A DNA stretch of 53,890 nucleotides, from positions 1-53,890 of the forward strand of contig JAFQLL010000104.1 of the NCBI GenBank assembly GCA_017414645.1, written 5' to 3'. Below the pieces are notes generated by a model that saw only the letters and a program-made list of their open reading frames with translations, had not been told where the DNA came from and ran no database searches. Both the position numbers and the translations under genes were made by a program. The DNA is from Clostridia bacterium (GTDB lineage Bacteria; Bacillota; Clostridia; UMGS1883). Shown here in pieces: positions 25,032 to 33,668 of this stretch. Each line of letters opens with the position of its first letter. The first letter of the stretch is position 1.

Positions 25032-26390
25032 TTATTCTTCGTCAAGAGCCTCTCTTGCTTTAATTGCAATTGCACATTCCACTCTCTTCTTTTCCATTTC
25101 GCAGGCAAGAAGATAGGGCTTATTAATGTCCTTATTCATGCTGATTGCATTTGCAGCACAACCGCCTGAGCAGTAAAAGCGTGCCCAGCAATCACCACAG
25201 GGCTCTTTTGTGTAGATGTTGCTCTTTACAAAAACATCTCTTATATCTTTATCAACCACGCCTTCAAACACATCGCCCATTTTGTACTTGGGGTCGTTTA
25301 CAAACTGATGGCAGGGATAAATGTCGCCCGAGGGGGTAACCGCTGCATATTCGTGACCTGCACCACAGCCTGAAAGCATTTTGTATGCGCAGGGGCTTTC
25401 GTGCAAATCTATCATATAGTGGAAGAAGTTGAACCACTTGCCGTTCTTTCTTGCTTCAAGAATTCTTTCTGCAAGACGGTCATATTCTTCAAAGATGCGG
25501 GGCAAGTCCTCTTTTCTGAGAGCATAGTCCTCACTCTCCTGTGCAACAACAGGCTCAACGCTTATCTGCTCAAAGCCCAGCTCTGCCAGGTGCATAACGT
25601 CCTCGGAAAAGTCGAGGTTGTCACGTGTGAAGGTGCCGCGCACATAGTAGTTTTCCTGATTGCGGCTTTCTGCCACCTTTATAAACTTGTTTACGATAGA
25701 GTCGTAGCTGCCGGAGCCGTCAACTCTTACTCTTACCTTATCGTGAACTTCCTTTCTGCCGTCAATGGAAAGAACAATGTTACCCATGTTTTCATTGATA
25801 TATTCCATTTTCTTATCGTCGAGCAGAATGCCGTTTGTTGTGATGGTGAAGCGGAAGTTTTTACCGTGCTTCTCACCTTCAGCCTTTGCATACTCTGTAA
25901 TTTCCTTAACAACCTCAAAGTTCATTAAGGGCTCGCCACCGAAATAGTCAATTTCGATATTTCGTCTTGCGCCGCTTTCCTTTATTACAAAGTCGATTGC
26001 CTTCTTACCTACCTCTGCGCTCATAATTTCGCGCTTGCCCATGTATTCGCCACCGTGCGCAAAGCAGTAACGACAACGAAGGTTGCAGTCATGTGCAATG
26101 TGCAAGCAAAGCGCCTTTATAACAGACTTTTTTTCCTTATGTGAAACAAGTGCCTTGTAAATATCCTTTGTGAAAAGCTGATTGTTTTCCTTCAGCTCAT
26201 TTAATTCAGCCACAGCCTCCATGCACTTTTCGTCGGCGCAGTTTTCTTTTTTAGCTTTCTCAAGGTCAAAGTTGCCATCAATGTCAAAAAAGTCAAGCAT
26301 GCGATATGAAATATCGTCCAGGATATGAACAGTGCCGCTGCAAACGTCCAGTGCACACTTCACACCTAATGTGTCAAACTTATGTACCAT
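25032..26390 (-). CDS. scfB: SCIFF peptide maturase, radical SAM/SPASM
   Basis: 452 residues. It forms thioether cross-links from cysteines of the ScfA peptide. An N-terminal peptide-recognition region (1-95) is followed by the radical SAM domain with the CxxxCxxC cluster motif in CNLRCRYCFAHGG, FGGEPLMN and TTNGILL, then a SPASM domain rich in cysteines (SPCAYKMLSGCGAG, GDIYPCHQF, EPCGDCWARFYCSGGCAAN) that binds auxiliary Fe-S clusters. Residues and length fit the family closely. It follows scfA on the same strand behind a 12-bp hairpin that may reduce enzyme transcripts relative to peptide. Confidence 0.95.
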   Translation of the reverse strand: MVHKFDTLGVKCALDVCSGTVHILDDISYRMLDFFDIDGNFDLEKAKKENCADEKCMEAVAELNELKENNQLFTKDIYKALVSHKEKKSVIKALCLHIAHDCNLRCRYCFAHGGEYMGKREIMSAEVGKKAIDFVIKESGARRNIEIDYFGGEPLMNFEVVKEITEYAKAEGEKHGKNFRFTITTNGILLDDKKMEYINENMGNIVLSIDGRKEVHDKVRVRVDGSGSYDSIVNKFIKVAESRNQENYYVRGTFTRDNLDFSEDVMHLAELGFEQISVEPVVAQESEDYALRKEDLPRIFEEYDRLAERILEARKNGKWFNFFHYMIDLHESPCAYKMLSGCGAGHEYAAVTPSGDIYPCHQFVNDPKYKMGDVFEGVVDKDIRDVFVKSNIYTKEPCGDCWARFYCSGGCAANAISMNKDINKPYLLACEMEKKRVECAIAIKAREALDEE

Positions 26391-26412
26391 AATTACATCT
26401 CCTATACAACAT

Positions 26413-26440
26413 AAAATCTCAGGAAAAATCCTGAGATTTT
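26413..26440 (-). terminator. Hairpin between scfA and scfB
   Basis: A 12-bp perfect stem (26413-26424/26429-26440) with a 4-base loop. The T-run after it is only TTTTAT, so it may act as a partial terminator or an mRNA-stabilising hairpin, letting peptide exceed maturase. Confidence 0.7.
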
Positions 26441-26485
26441 ATAATCGTTTAAATTGTGCTTAAAGAGCATTTCCAAGCAATCGGA

Positions 26486-26641
26486 TTATCTGCCTCTTTT
26501 GCCTTTCTTTTCGCACTTCTGGTTAGCTACTGTACAAGATGTCTTGCAAGCGCTCTGACAGGATGTCTGGCATTCGCCGCAGCCACCGTTTTCAACGCTC
26601 TTAGAAAGATTAGCTTCATTTAATGTCTTAACGTGCTTCAT
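26486..26641 (-). CDS. scfA: SCIFF (six-cysteine) ranthipeptide precursor
   Basis: 51 residues, start MKHVKTLNEANL, with exactly six cysteines spaced in the SCIFF pattern (GGCGECQTSC, SACKTSC, QKC). This is the substrate of ScfB next door; in Clostridia such peptides have been linked to quorum-type signalling and population behaviour, but a general role is not settled. GGAGG is 8 bases before the ATG. The C-terminus continues after the sixth cysteine as EKKGKRGR, a strongly basic tail longer than I expect for the family. Confidence 0.93.
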   Translation of the reverse strand: MKHVKTLNEANLSKSVENGGCGECQTSCQSACKTSCTVANQKCEKKGKRGR

Positions 26642-26689
26642 AACAATGTCCTCCTTAAATCGGAATACTCCGAATATAGTATTTGTTGT

Positions 26690-26718
26690 ATTATAGCACA
26701 CTTTTTGCCTCATTGCAA
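26690..26718 (-). promoter_or_regulatory. scfA promoter
   Basis: TTGCAA (26718-26713), 17-base spacer, TATAAT (26695-26690). Confidence 0.8.
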
Positions 26719-26744
26719 CATTTTTTTGTAATCTTCCCCAAGTT

Positions 26745-27137
26745 TTAATGCTTAAGGTTTATGCCCACCACACCGCCTGCAACCCCGAGGGCAACGCAGT
26801 ATATAATGTTCATAAGCACACTCTTTGTAAATTCAATGCCTCCAAAAAGAATGTATCCTAAGGCATATACCAAGAACATGTACAAGCCTCCGGCAAGCCC
26901 TCCTGTTATAAAACCACGCTTTTTAGCCTTTGCCGCACTAAAGAGCCCTGCCATAAACACAGAAAAATAATTAAGTGCATAAACCGATGGGGTAACAGCC
27001 TCCTCGCTTATGGGCGTGTAGCATATTACAACCGCCAGAATTCCCATCAATATTACAGTAATCAGAAATGCAGTAAGAACCGTTTTCATAATTCTGCCCA
27101 GATTGAAAAGAACGTTTTTTTCGCTGCTTACTTCCAT
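26745..27137 (-). CDS. Small membrane protein (TIGR04086-like)
   Basis: 130 residues, four predicted membrane helices (near 18-40, 52-68, 79-98 and 105-126) and glycine-rich loops (GLAGGLYMF, GVAGGVVG). It resembles the TIGR04086 family commonly found beside scfA and the sec genes in Clostridia; its function is unknown. GAGGTGA precedes the ATG at 27137 by five bases; the GTG nine bases further upstream lies inside that site and is unlikely. Confidence 0.7.
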   Translation of the reverse strand: MEVSSEKNVLFNLGRIMKTVLTAFLITVILMGILAVVICYTPISEEAVTPSVYALNYFSVFMAGLFSAAKAKKRGFITGGLAGGLYMFLVYALGYILFGGIEFTKSVLMNIIYCVALGVAGGVVGINLKH

Positions 27138-27167
27138 TTTCGTCACCTCTTTTTTACTTTAATATAT

Positions 27168-27428
27168 TCAAAGGGTAACAATAAATTCCTCCGCTATGGA
27201 AAATAAATTTTTTAAAGATACATTTTCATTATACAAATAGTCGCAAAGGCGTATTGCCTCATTAATATCGGGCGAAAAATTTTCAATTTCCTTTTTTCTT
27301 TTGCCCACCGCAACCCCTACGTTATACATTCTGCAGTTAAAATCATTGCTGTAGACTTCCGTTACATAATAAGTATAAACCTCTTTTGTTGCACCCTTAA
27401 TTAATTGCAATTCCTTTTTGTATGTCAT
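27168..27428 (-). CDS. Small cytosolic protein of unknown function
   Basis: 86 residues from ATG 27428 (MTYKKELQL), with AAAGGAGG seven bases upstream. No membrane segment, signal or cysteine motif. It begins with a beta-rich stretch (VYTYYVTEVYSNDF), then helical segments. It recalls short proteins annotated as DUF6514 in Clostridia, but I am not sure. It sits 30 bases upstream of the TIGR04086-like gene on the same strand. Confidence 0.6.
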   Translation of the reverse strand: MTYKKELQLIKGATKEVYTYYVTEVYSNDFNCRMYNVGVAVGKRKKEIENFSPDINEAIRLCDYLYNENVSLKNLFSIAEEFIVTL

Positions 27429-27635
27429 AGCCATACCTCCTTTTGAGGTCAGTATAGTTTTAATTCCCGCCAAAGTAAACGGACAGATTTTCCGCTTTTT
27501 TATTTTCCAGTTTTTTCCTTGCTTTTCCTGTGTTTTTCAGCCGTTTTCTGCATCTTTCCTTAACATTTTTGTAACTTTTTATATTTTTGCACGTTAAAAA
27601 CTCTATATTTACGCCATTTTATTTGTCGCACTAAC

Positions 27636-27670
27636 AAAAAAGAAGGAACTTAAAATGTTCCTTCTTTTTT
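27636..27670 (-). terminator. RNase J terminator
   Basis: A 14-bp stem (27636-27649/27657-27670) with TTTTTT at its end, directly downstream of the rnj stop. The remaining stretch to 27428 shows no other feature. Confidence 0.9.
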
Positions 27671-27673
27671 GTG

Positions 27674-29350
27674 TTATTCAGCTATATCAACTTCCTGAAT
27701 TATGGGAAGTATCATAGGTTTACGCTTCGTTTTTTCGTAAATAAACTCGCCCAGTGATGCCTTAAGATTTGTTTTGATTGCTGCCCAGTCATTATTTTTA
27801 GAGCGGAGAGTGTCGTTAATGCTGTCAAGGGCAACCTGCCTTAAAGCTTCCATAAGGTCTTCGTTTTCACGCACATATACAAAACCGCGTGATATAATGT
27901 CGGGCCCTGCAACGAGCTTTTTCTTCTGGGTAAGGGTTATGGATGCAATTATAATGCCGTACTGAGAAAGGTTCTTTCTGTCACGAAGCACAATGTTGCC
28001 TACATCGCCTACACCGTAACCGTCTACAAGCACCTTACCTGCAGGCACGCTACCGTTAACTTTACCCTCTTCCCTATCAAGCTCAAGCACCTGACCGTTT
28101 TCAAGGCGGAAAATGTTTTCATCGGGGATGCCCATGCTTAACGCAATTTCCGAATGCTTCAGAAGATGACGATGCTCGCCGTGTACGGGAATGAAGAACT
28201 TAGGTTTTGTGAGCCCCATGATAATTTTAAGCTCTTCTCTGCAGGCGTGACCCGAAACATGTACCTCCATAAGTGACTGATGTATAACTGTTGCGCCCTT
28301 TCGGTAAAGCTCGTTTATAACATTTGAAACGGGCTTTTCATTACCGGGAATGGGGCTTGCAGAAATAATTACAAGGTCATCCTTTGTAATTTCCACCTTC
28401 TTGTGGTCAGAAAATGCCATCCTTGTAAGAGCGCTCATAGGCTCACCCTGGCTGCCGGTTGTTATGATAACAATCTGATGGTTGTTGTATTTTCTTACCT
28501 CGTCAAGAGAAATGAGTGTTCCCTTGGGAATTTCAAGATAGCCTAAATTGGTGGCAACCTCAATCATGTTAATCATGCTTCTGCCGGAAACTGCAACCTT
28601 ACGGTTGTGCTTTACTGCAGCCGCAATAATCTGGTTAACTCTGTCAACATTACTTGCAAAGGTTGCAACTATAATTCTCTTTTTGGTGCTCTCAAAAATG
28701 CTGTCGAACTTTTCGCCAACTGTTCTTTCACTCATTGTATAGCCCGGGCGCTCAGCATTTGTGGAGTCGCTCATGAGAGCAAGCACCCCCTGAGTGCCAA
28801 GCTGACCAAAGCGGGCAAGGTCAATCATTGTGCCCTGAATAGGTGTGCAGTCGATTTTAAAGTCGCCTGTGTGCACAATAACACCTGCCGGAGTTTTTAT
28901 TGCAACGCCTGCCGCATCCGAAATTGAATGGTTAACCCTTAAAAATTCAACGCTGAAGTTTTTAGAAATGTTCACAACATCGCCTGCATTAACCCTGTTA
29001 AGCTTCGACACGGATAATCTGCCGAACTCCTTCAGCTTCTGTTCTATGAGACCTATCGCCATTCTTGTACCGTACACAGGAACGTTGATTTCATTCAAAA
29101 AATACGGTATACAACCGATATGGTCCTCGTGACCATGTGTGATGAACAGTGCTTTCACCTTGTCCTGATTCTTTATCAGATAGGTGATGTCCGGAATCAC
29201 CGCATCAACACCGGGCATATCCTCGTCGGGGAAGGCCATGCCGCAGTCGAGTACGATTATTTCGTTGCCATACTCGAATACGGTAAGGTTCTTACCGATT
29301 TCCCCAAGGCCGCCGAGAGGAATTATCTTTATTTTATTTTTCTTTGCCAT
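27674..29350 (-). CDS. rnj: Ribonuclease J
   Basis: 558 residues. A metallo-beta-lactamase/beta-CASP nuclease with endonuclease and 5'-exonuclease activity in mRNA decay and rRNA processing. The zinc ligands are clear in FITHGHEDHIG; further ligands in HTGDFKID and SGHACREEL; the beta-CASP domain contains TTGSQGEPMSAL and VISASPIPGNE. Length and C-terminal domain are normal. The start at ATG 29350 (MAKKNKIKIIPLGGLGEIGKN) has GGAGG five bases upstream. Confidence 0.96.
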   Translation of the reverse strand: MAKKNKIKIIPLGGLGEIGKNLTVFEYGNEIIVLDCGMAFPDEDMPGVDAVIPDITYLIKNQDKVKALFITHGHEDHIGCIPYFLNEINVPVYGTRMAIGLIEQKLKEFGRLSVSKLNRVNAGDVVNISKNFSVEFLRVNHSISDAAGVAIKTPAGVIVHTGDFKIDCTPIQGTMIDLARFGQLGTQGVLALMSDSTNAERPGYTMSERTVGEKFDSIFESTKKRIIVATFASNVDRVNQIIAAAVKHNRKVAVSGRSMINMIEVATNLGYLEIPKGTLISLDEVRKYNNHQIVIITTGSQGEPMSALTRMAFSDHKKVEITKDDLVIISASPIPGNEKPVSNVINELYRKGATVIHQSLMEVHVSGHACREELKIIMGLTKPKFFIPVHGEHRHLLKHSEIALSMGIPDENIFRLENGQVLELDREEGKVNGSVPAGKVLVDGYGVGDVGNIVLRDRKNLSQYGIIIASITLTQKKKLVAGPDIISRGFVYVRENEDLMEALRQVALDSINDTLRSKNNDWAAIKTNLKASLGEFIYEKTKRKPMILPIIQEVDIAE

Positions 29351-29394
29351 AATAGCCTCCAATCTTATTTAATGCCGCTCATCAAATCTACACA

Positions 29395-29423
29395 AGTATA
29401 TCATTCTTTTGAAGAAAAGTCAA
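29395..29423 (-). promoter_or_regulatory. rnj promoter
   Basis: TTGACT (29423-29418), 17-base spacer, TATACT (29400-29395). The transcript would have a leader of about 40 bases. Confidence 0.75.
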
Positions 29424-29483
29424 CGCTACTTTACATCATATACCCCATATAGAAAAGTATTCCATATTTTAATGCATCTAAAC

Positions 29484-29513
29484 AAAAAAAGCTGAGTGTT
29501 TCCACTCAGCTTT
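29484..29513 (-). terminator. Terminator of the ABC exporter operon
   Basis: An 11-bp stem (29488-29498/29503-29513) is followed by seven Ts on the minus strand, five bases after the stop codon. Confidence 0.9.
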
Positions 29514-29517
29514 CAAA

Positions 29518-31365
29518 TTATTCAGTAAACTGACCGTTATAAAGACCTGCGTACATTCCGTTAAGCGCCAGGAGTTCTTCATGAGTACCCTCTTCCTGCA
29601 CCATACCATCATTGATAACAACAATTTTGTCTGCGTTCTTGATTGTGGAAAGACGATGGGCAATAACAAAGCAGGTTCTGCCGTACATGAGGTTTTTCAT
29701 AGCCTCCTGAATTTTAATTTCTGTTCTTGTGTCAACAGAGGATGTGGCTTCGTCTAAGATTAAAATTTCGGGGTCTGCAATCATAGCACGGGCAATAGAA
29801 AGAAGCTGCCTCTGACCAACACTTACGTTTGACGCATCGTCTGTTAAAACAGTGTCGTAGCCTTCGGGCAAGCGTTCAATAAATTCGTGACAGTTTGCTA
29901 AATCTGCCGCATACATTACTTCTTCGTCGCTTGCATCAAGGTTTCCGTAACGAATGTTTTCTCTTACGGAGACTGAGAACATATGTGTGTCCTGAAGTAC
30001 GATGGCTATTTTTGCTCTTACAGAATCCTTTTTAACGTTCTGTATGTTTGTGCCGTCAATTAAAATTTCGCCGCGGTTTACATCGTAAAAGCGTGTTAAA
30101 AGGTTAACAATGGTTGTTTTGCCTGCACCTGTGGGGCCAACGAAGGCAATTGTCTGTCCCGGTTTTGCCTCGATGGAAACATTCTTAAGAATAAGGCGTT
30201 TTTCGTCGTAGCCGAAGTCAATATCCTTAACCTCAACATGACCTTCAATGTGGCCAAGCTCAACGTGGTTTTCCTCACCAACATATTCGTTGGGTTCATC
30301 CATAACCTCGAATACTCTTTCCGCACCTGCAAGAGCCGACTGGATAGTTGCAAAAAGGTTTGCAATTTCGTTAATGGGACGGGAAAACTGTGTTGAGCAG
30401 GAAAGGAATACAACTATGTCGCCAACCTCCAAGGGCTCAATGCCGAAAATTGTAACAACAGCTAAAATACCGCCAACGAAAGCCGTAACCGCGTAGTTAA
30501 GGTTAGAGAACATGTTCATTATAGGCCCAACACTGCCCGAAATAACCTGTGCTCTCACTGCGTTTTCATAATATTTGCGGTTCTTTTTTTCAAATTCTTC
30601 ACAAATTTCGTCTTCACGGCAGAAAACCTTTACCGCATACTGACCCGAAACTGTTTCTTCAATGTGACCGTTTAAGTCACCCAAAGCTGCCTGCTGTCCT
30701 TTATAGAAGCGCGAGGTGTACTTTGCAATTTTCTTTGTTATAAAAAGCATAAGGGGTACAAGCACCAATGTAACAAGAGTTAAGGGAATGCTTATGTAAA
30801 GCATCATGCAGAAGGTGCCTACAAGCATTATAACGCCGGAAACAATCTGTGCAACAGAAGTAGACAAGGTCTGATTCAAGGTGTCTACGTCATTTGTCAT
30901 GCGGCTCATTAATTCGCCATGGGTTCTTTTGTCGAAATATGCAATGGAAAGCTTCTCCATTTTGGCAAAAAGCTCCATACGTATTTTCTGTACGGTTTTC
31001 TGGCTTATTATGGCAAGAAGAACGCTTTGCAAACCCTGTGCAGCTGCACTTACAAGGTACAAGCAAACCAGAAGCGCAAGGTTTCTTAAAATAAAATTAA
31101 AATCAATTACAGGCGCTGCAATTGCATTTATAACAGGCTTCTGAAGATAGGTGCCTGCCAGGGAGGAAAGTGTCTGGAACACAACCAGCAGCATTACTAT
31201 AATAATTGCCGCTTTAAAGCTACCAAGGTAACCGATAACGCGAAAAAGCGTGCCTTTTGCATTTTTAGCTTTTTCAGTAGGTCTCATTCCCGGGCCACCG
31301 GGTCTGCCTCCGGGTCCACCCGGACCGCCGGGCCTTCCCATAGGACCGCGAGGTTCTGCTCTCAT
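29518..31365 (-). CDS. Heterodimeric ABC exporter, subunit B (permease-ATPase fusion)
   Basis: 615 residues. An unusual Gly/Pro/Arg-rich N-terminus (residues 1-30, repeats of GGPGG type) precedes six membrane helices (about 50-330) and an ATPase domain with Walker A GPTGAGKT, Q-loop VLQDTHMF, signature VSVGQ in place of LSGGQ, Walker B ILILDEATSSVD with the catalytic Glu present, and switch His (IAHRLST). Together with the upstream partner this gives one canonical and one degenerate ATP site, as in TM287/288- or LmrCD-type multidrug exporters. Start overlaps the partner's stop (ATGA). Confidence 0.9.
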   Translation of the reverse strand: MRAEPRGPMGRPGGPGGPGGRPGGPGMRPTEKAKNAKGTLFRVIGYLGSFKAAIIIVMLLVVFQTLSSLAGTYLQKPVINAIAAPVIDFNFILRNLALLVCLYLVSAAAQGLQSVLLAIISQKTVQKIRMELFAKMEKLSIAYFDKRTHGELMSRMTNDVDTLNQTLSTSVAQIVSGVIMLVGTFCMMLYISIPLTLVTLVLVPLMLFITKKIAKYTSRFYKGQQAALGDLNGHIEETVSGQYAVKVFCREDEICEEFEKKNRKYYENAVRAQVISGSVGPIMNMFSNLNYAVTAFVGGILAVVTIFGIEPLEVGDIVVFLSCSTQFSRPINEIANLFATIQSALAGAERVFEVMDEPNEYVGEENHVELGHIEGHVEVKDIDFGYDEKRLILKNVSIEAKPGQTIAFVGPTGAGKTTIVNLLTRFYDVNRGEILIDGTNIQNVKKDSVRAKIAIVLQDTHMFSVSVRENIRYGNLDASDEEVMYAADLANCHEFIERLPEGYDTVLTDDASNVSVGQRQLLSIARAMIADPEILILDEATSSVDTRTEIKIQEAMKNLMYGRTCFVIAHRLSTIKNADKIVVINDGMVQEEGTHEELLALNGMYAGLYNGQFTE

Positions 31366-33095
31366 TCTTCCTCACCTCTTTCCATCTGTGAATAGTAAAT
31401 TTCCTGATATACTGCATTGTCTGCCATAAGAGAATCATGAGTACCCATTCCCACAATTTCGCCGTTTTCCATAACGAGAATTTTGTCGGCATCTCTTACA
31501 GCTGAAATTCTCTGTGCAATAAGAATAAGTGTGCTCTCGCCCATTTCCTCACGAAGAGTTTTTCTTATCTTTCCCTCGGTTGCAGTGTCAACCGCACTTG
31601 TAGAGTCATCGAAAATAAGAATTTTAGGTTTCTTTATAAGTGCACGGGCAATTGAAAGCCTCTGCTTCTGACCACCTGAGAAGTTAACACCTCTCTGACC
31701 AAGAACTGCATCGTAGCCATCAGGGTTTTTAGAAATAAACTCCGCAGCCTGTGCTCTTTCAGCCGCTTCCTGAATTTCTTCCATCGTTGCGTCGTCCTTA
31801 CCCCAGCGAAGATTGTCGGAAATGGTACCCGTAAAGAGAATAACGCTCTGTAACACCATGCCTATGCCTTCACGGAGTGTTTCAATGTCGTAATTTCTTA
31901 CGTCTGTTCCGTCAACCAATACCTGACCTGCGGTTACATCGTAAAGACGAGGTATAAGATTAACCAAAGTAGATTTACCCGAGCCTGTTGAGCCTAAAAT
32001 AGCCAGTGTTTCGCCGGGCTCAACCTTAAAGGAAATGTTCTTTAAAACATCTTCACCGCCTGCACCACGATAACGGAAGGAGACGTTTTTAAATTCAACG
32101 CTGCCCTTTTCAACCTTAGCTGTTCTGGGCGCCTTGGGGTTTGTAATGTCAACCTTTTCGTCCAATACTTCGCTTATTCTTGCAGCAGATGCCGATGCAC
32201 GGGAAATTGACATGAACATCATGCTCATCATCATGATAGATGAAAGAATTCTTGTTGCATACATAATAAACGCCGAAACGTCGCCAACCTGCATATCGCC
32301 TGCGCCAACAAGGCGTGCCCCAAACCACATTATGGCTACAACAGAAATATTCATAACAATTGAAACACCGGGCATCATGAGTGCCATGAGCTTGTGTGCA
32401 CGGATTGAAATGTCCACATAATCGTCGTTTGCTTCGCCGAAGCGCTTTGTTTCGTGCTCTGCACGGTTGTACGCCTTAACAACTCTTATACCTGTCAAGT
32501 TTTCCTGAATAACTGCATTAACCTTATCAAGCTTACCCTGAACAACCTTGAAGAGGGGAAATGTCTTTTTAATGTTGAAGGCAATAATGCCAACAATCAA
32601 GGGAATGGCAACAAGGAAAACAACAGCCAGCTGAGGCTGAAGCCTTACAGCGTAAATGATACCACCCACAAAAAGCATGGGCGAGCGCACCATCATACGA
32701 AGTGCCATGCCCACAATATTCTGAAGCATTACAACGTCGTTTGTTGTTCTTGTAACCAGACTTGCCGTTGAAAACTTGTCGATATTTGCAAAGGAAAACT
32801 CCTGTATTTTTTTGTAGATGTCGTCACGGAGCTTGTAACCGAAATACTGGCTTGCCTTGGTAGCAAAATAGCCGCAGCCTACGCCGCCTATCATGCCCAC
32901 AACGGCAACACCCATCATTTCTATACCCTTTTCAAGTATGTACATATAGCCTGCGCCGCCACGTATGCCAACGTCTACAATGTCGCTCATAATGTCCGGC
33001 TGGCGAAGGTCGCAGAAAACCTCAAGTATCATGAGCACAGGCGCAAGTATAACCCATATCCATGCACCGTTAAGATATTTCAAATATCTTTTCAT
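31362..33095 (-). CDS. Heterodimeric ABC exporter, subunit A (permease-ATPase fusion)
   Basis: 577 residues: six membrane helices (about 15-310) and an ATPase domain with Walker A GSTGSGKST, Q-loop MVLQSVILF, intact signature FSGGQKQRLSIARAL, but Walker B ILIFDDSTSAVD, where Asp replaces the catalytic Glu. His remains replaced by Gln in IAQRIS. These changes mark the degenerate ATP site typical of one subunit of heterodimeric exporters; the complementary VSVGQ signature is in subunit B. Coupled by ATGA overlaps to both marR and subunit B, so drug-type efflux under MarR control is likely. Confidence 0.9.
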   Translation of the reverse strand: MKRYLKYLNGAWIWVILAPVLMILEVFCDLRQPDIMSDIVDVGIRGGAGYMYILEKGIEMMGVAVVGMIGGVGCGYFATKASQYFGYKLRDDIYKKIQEFSFANIDKFSTASLVTRTTNDVVMLQNIVGMALRMMVRSPMLFVGGIIYAVRLQPQLAVVFLVAIPLIVGIIAFNIKKTFPLFKVVQGKLDKVNAVIQENLTGIRVVKAYNRAEHETKRFGEANDDYVDISIRAHKLMALMMPGVSIVMNISVVAIMWFGARLVGAGDMQVGDVSAFIMYATRILSSIMMMSMMFMSISRASASAARISEVLDEKVDITNPKAPRTAKVEKGSVEFKNVSFRYRGAGGEDVLKNISFKVEPGETLAILGSTGSGKSTLVNLIPRLYDVTAGQVLVDGTDVRNYDIETLREGIGMVLQSVILFTGTISDNLRWGKDDATMEEIQEAAERAQAAEFISKNPDGYDAVLGQRGVNFSGGQKQRLSIARALIKKPKILIFDDSTSAVDTATEGKIRKTLREEMGESTLILIAQRISAVRDADKILVMENGEIVGMGTHDSLMADNAVYQEIYYSQMERGEEE

Positions 33096-33529
33096 GCCTT
33101 TTCCTCCATTTCTAAAATATGTTTTAAACTGTCACGCTTTTTTGTAAGAAGCTGTTTGAAGCATTCCAGTTCTTCATTAGTAAAGTCTTCATATATTTTC
33201 TTTTCCATTTTTTCGACCGCTTCGTCGCACTTTTTCTGGACCTCGCGCCCCTTGTCGGTTATGTAAACCCTCATTATGCGAAGGTCATTTTCATCGCTGC
33301 GCCTTTCAATGAGCCCGTTTTTATCCATTGTCTGAAGCATAACGGTAACCGTTGCCGCCGTCAGATGCTCAAACCTTGCAATTTCAGACTGCTTGCAGCC
33401 GTCGTTATGCGACAAGTGCTTAAGTATGGGCGATTGCCCTTTACCAAGCCCAAACTGGCTGAACAGCTGATGAAATGTAGTAAAATGAAGCCTGTTAACC
33501 TCACGCACAAGCTTTTCAACCTCTCTCAT
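33092..33529 (-). CDS. MarR family transcriptional regulator
   Basis: 145 residues from ATG 33529 (MREVEKLVREVNRL), GGAGG six bases upstream. The winged-helix core is clear: SEIARFEHLTAATVTVMLQTMDKNGLIERRSDENDLRIMRVYITDKG, with helices at both ends for dimerisation. It heads the ABC exporter operon and its own promoter lies inside a 30-bp inverted repeat, so it probably represses itself and the exporter until a ligand binds. Confidence 0.92.
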   Translation of the reverse strand: MREVEKLVREVNRLHFTTFHQLFSQFGLGKGQSPILKHLSHNDGCKQSEIARFEHLTAATVTVMLQTMDKNGLIERRSDENDLRIMRVYITDKGREVQKKCDEAVEKMEKKIYEDFTNEELECFKQLLTKKRDSLKHILEMEEKA

Positions 33530-33547
33530 TTTGCACCTCCCAATTTT

Positions 33548-33577
33548 AGTTAGCATGCTAATTTTAGCATACTAACT
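33548..33577. promoter_or_regulatory. Likely MarR operator
   Basis: A 30-bp inverted repeat: AGTTAGCATGCTAA and its near-complement (13 of 14 positions) separated by two bases. It covers the -10 box of the marR promoter, a classic repressor position. Confidence 0.75.
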
Positions 33578-33589
33578 ATTTTTTGTCAA
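33561..33589 (-). promoter_or_regulatory. marR-ABC exporter promoter
   Basis: TTGACA (33589-33584), 17-base spacer, TAAAAT (33566-33561) within the inverted repeat. Confidence 0.78.
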
Positions 33590-33605
33590 TCCCTATTGAC
33601 AATTA

Positions 33606-33614
33606 TGGTATAAT
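33606..33614 (+). promoter_or_regulatory. Extended -10 promoter for the NUDIX gene
   Basis: TGGTATAAT is an extended -10 (TGnTATAAT). The -35 region 17 bases upstream is poor. It faces away from the marR promoter and may be affected by the same repressor. Confidence 0.6.
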
Positions 33615-33668
33615 TAGATTGTTGCAGTTACCTGCTCAAAGCAGCCTGCAACCCACAGGAGGAATTTT

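Noticed and set aside
33596..33614. TTGACA followed by TATAAT as a plus-strand promoter for the NUDIX gene
   Set aside because: The spacer is only seven bases; the extended -10 TGGTATAAT is the better reading.
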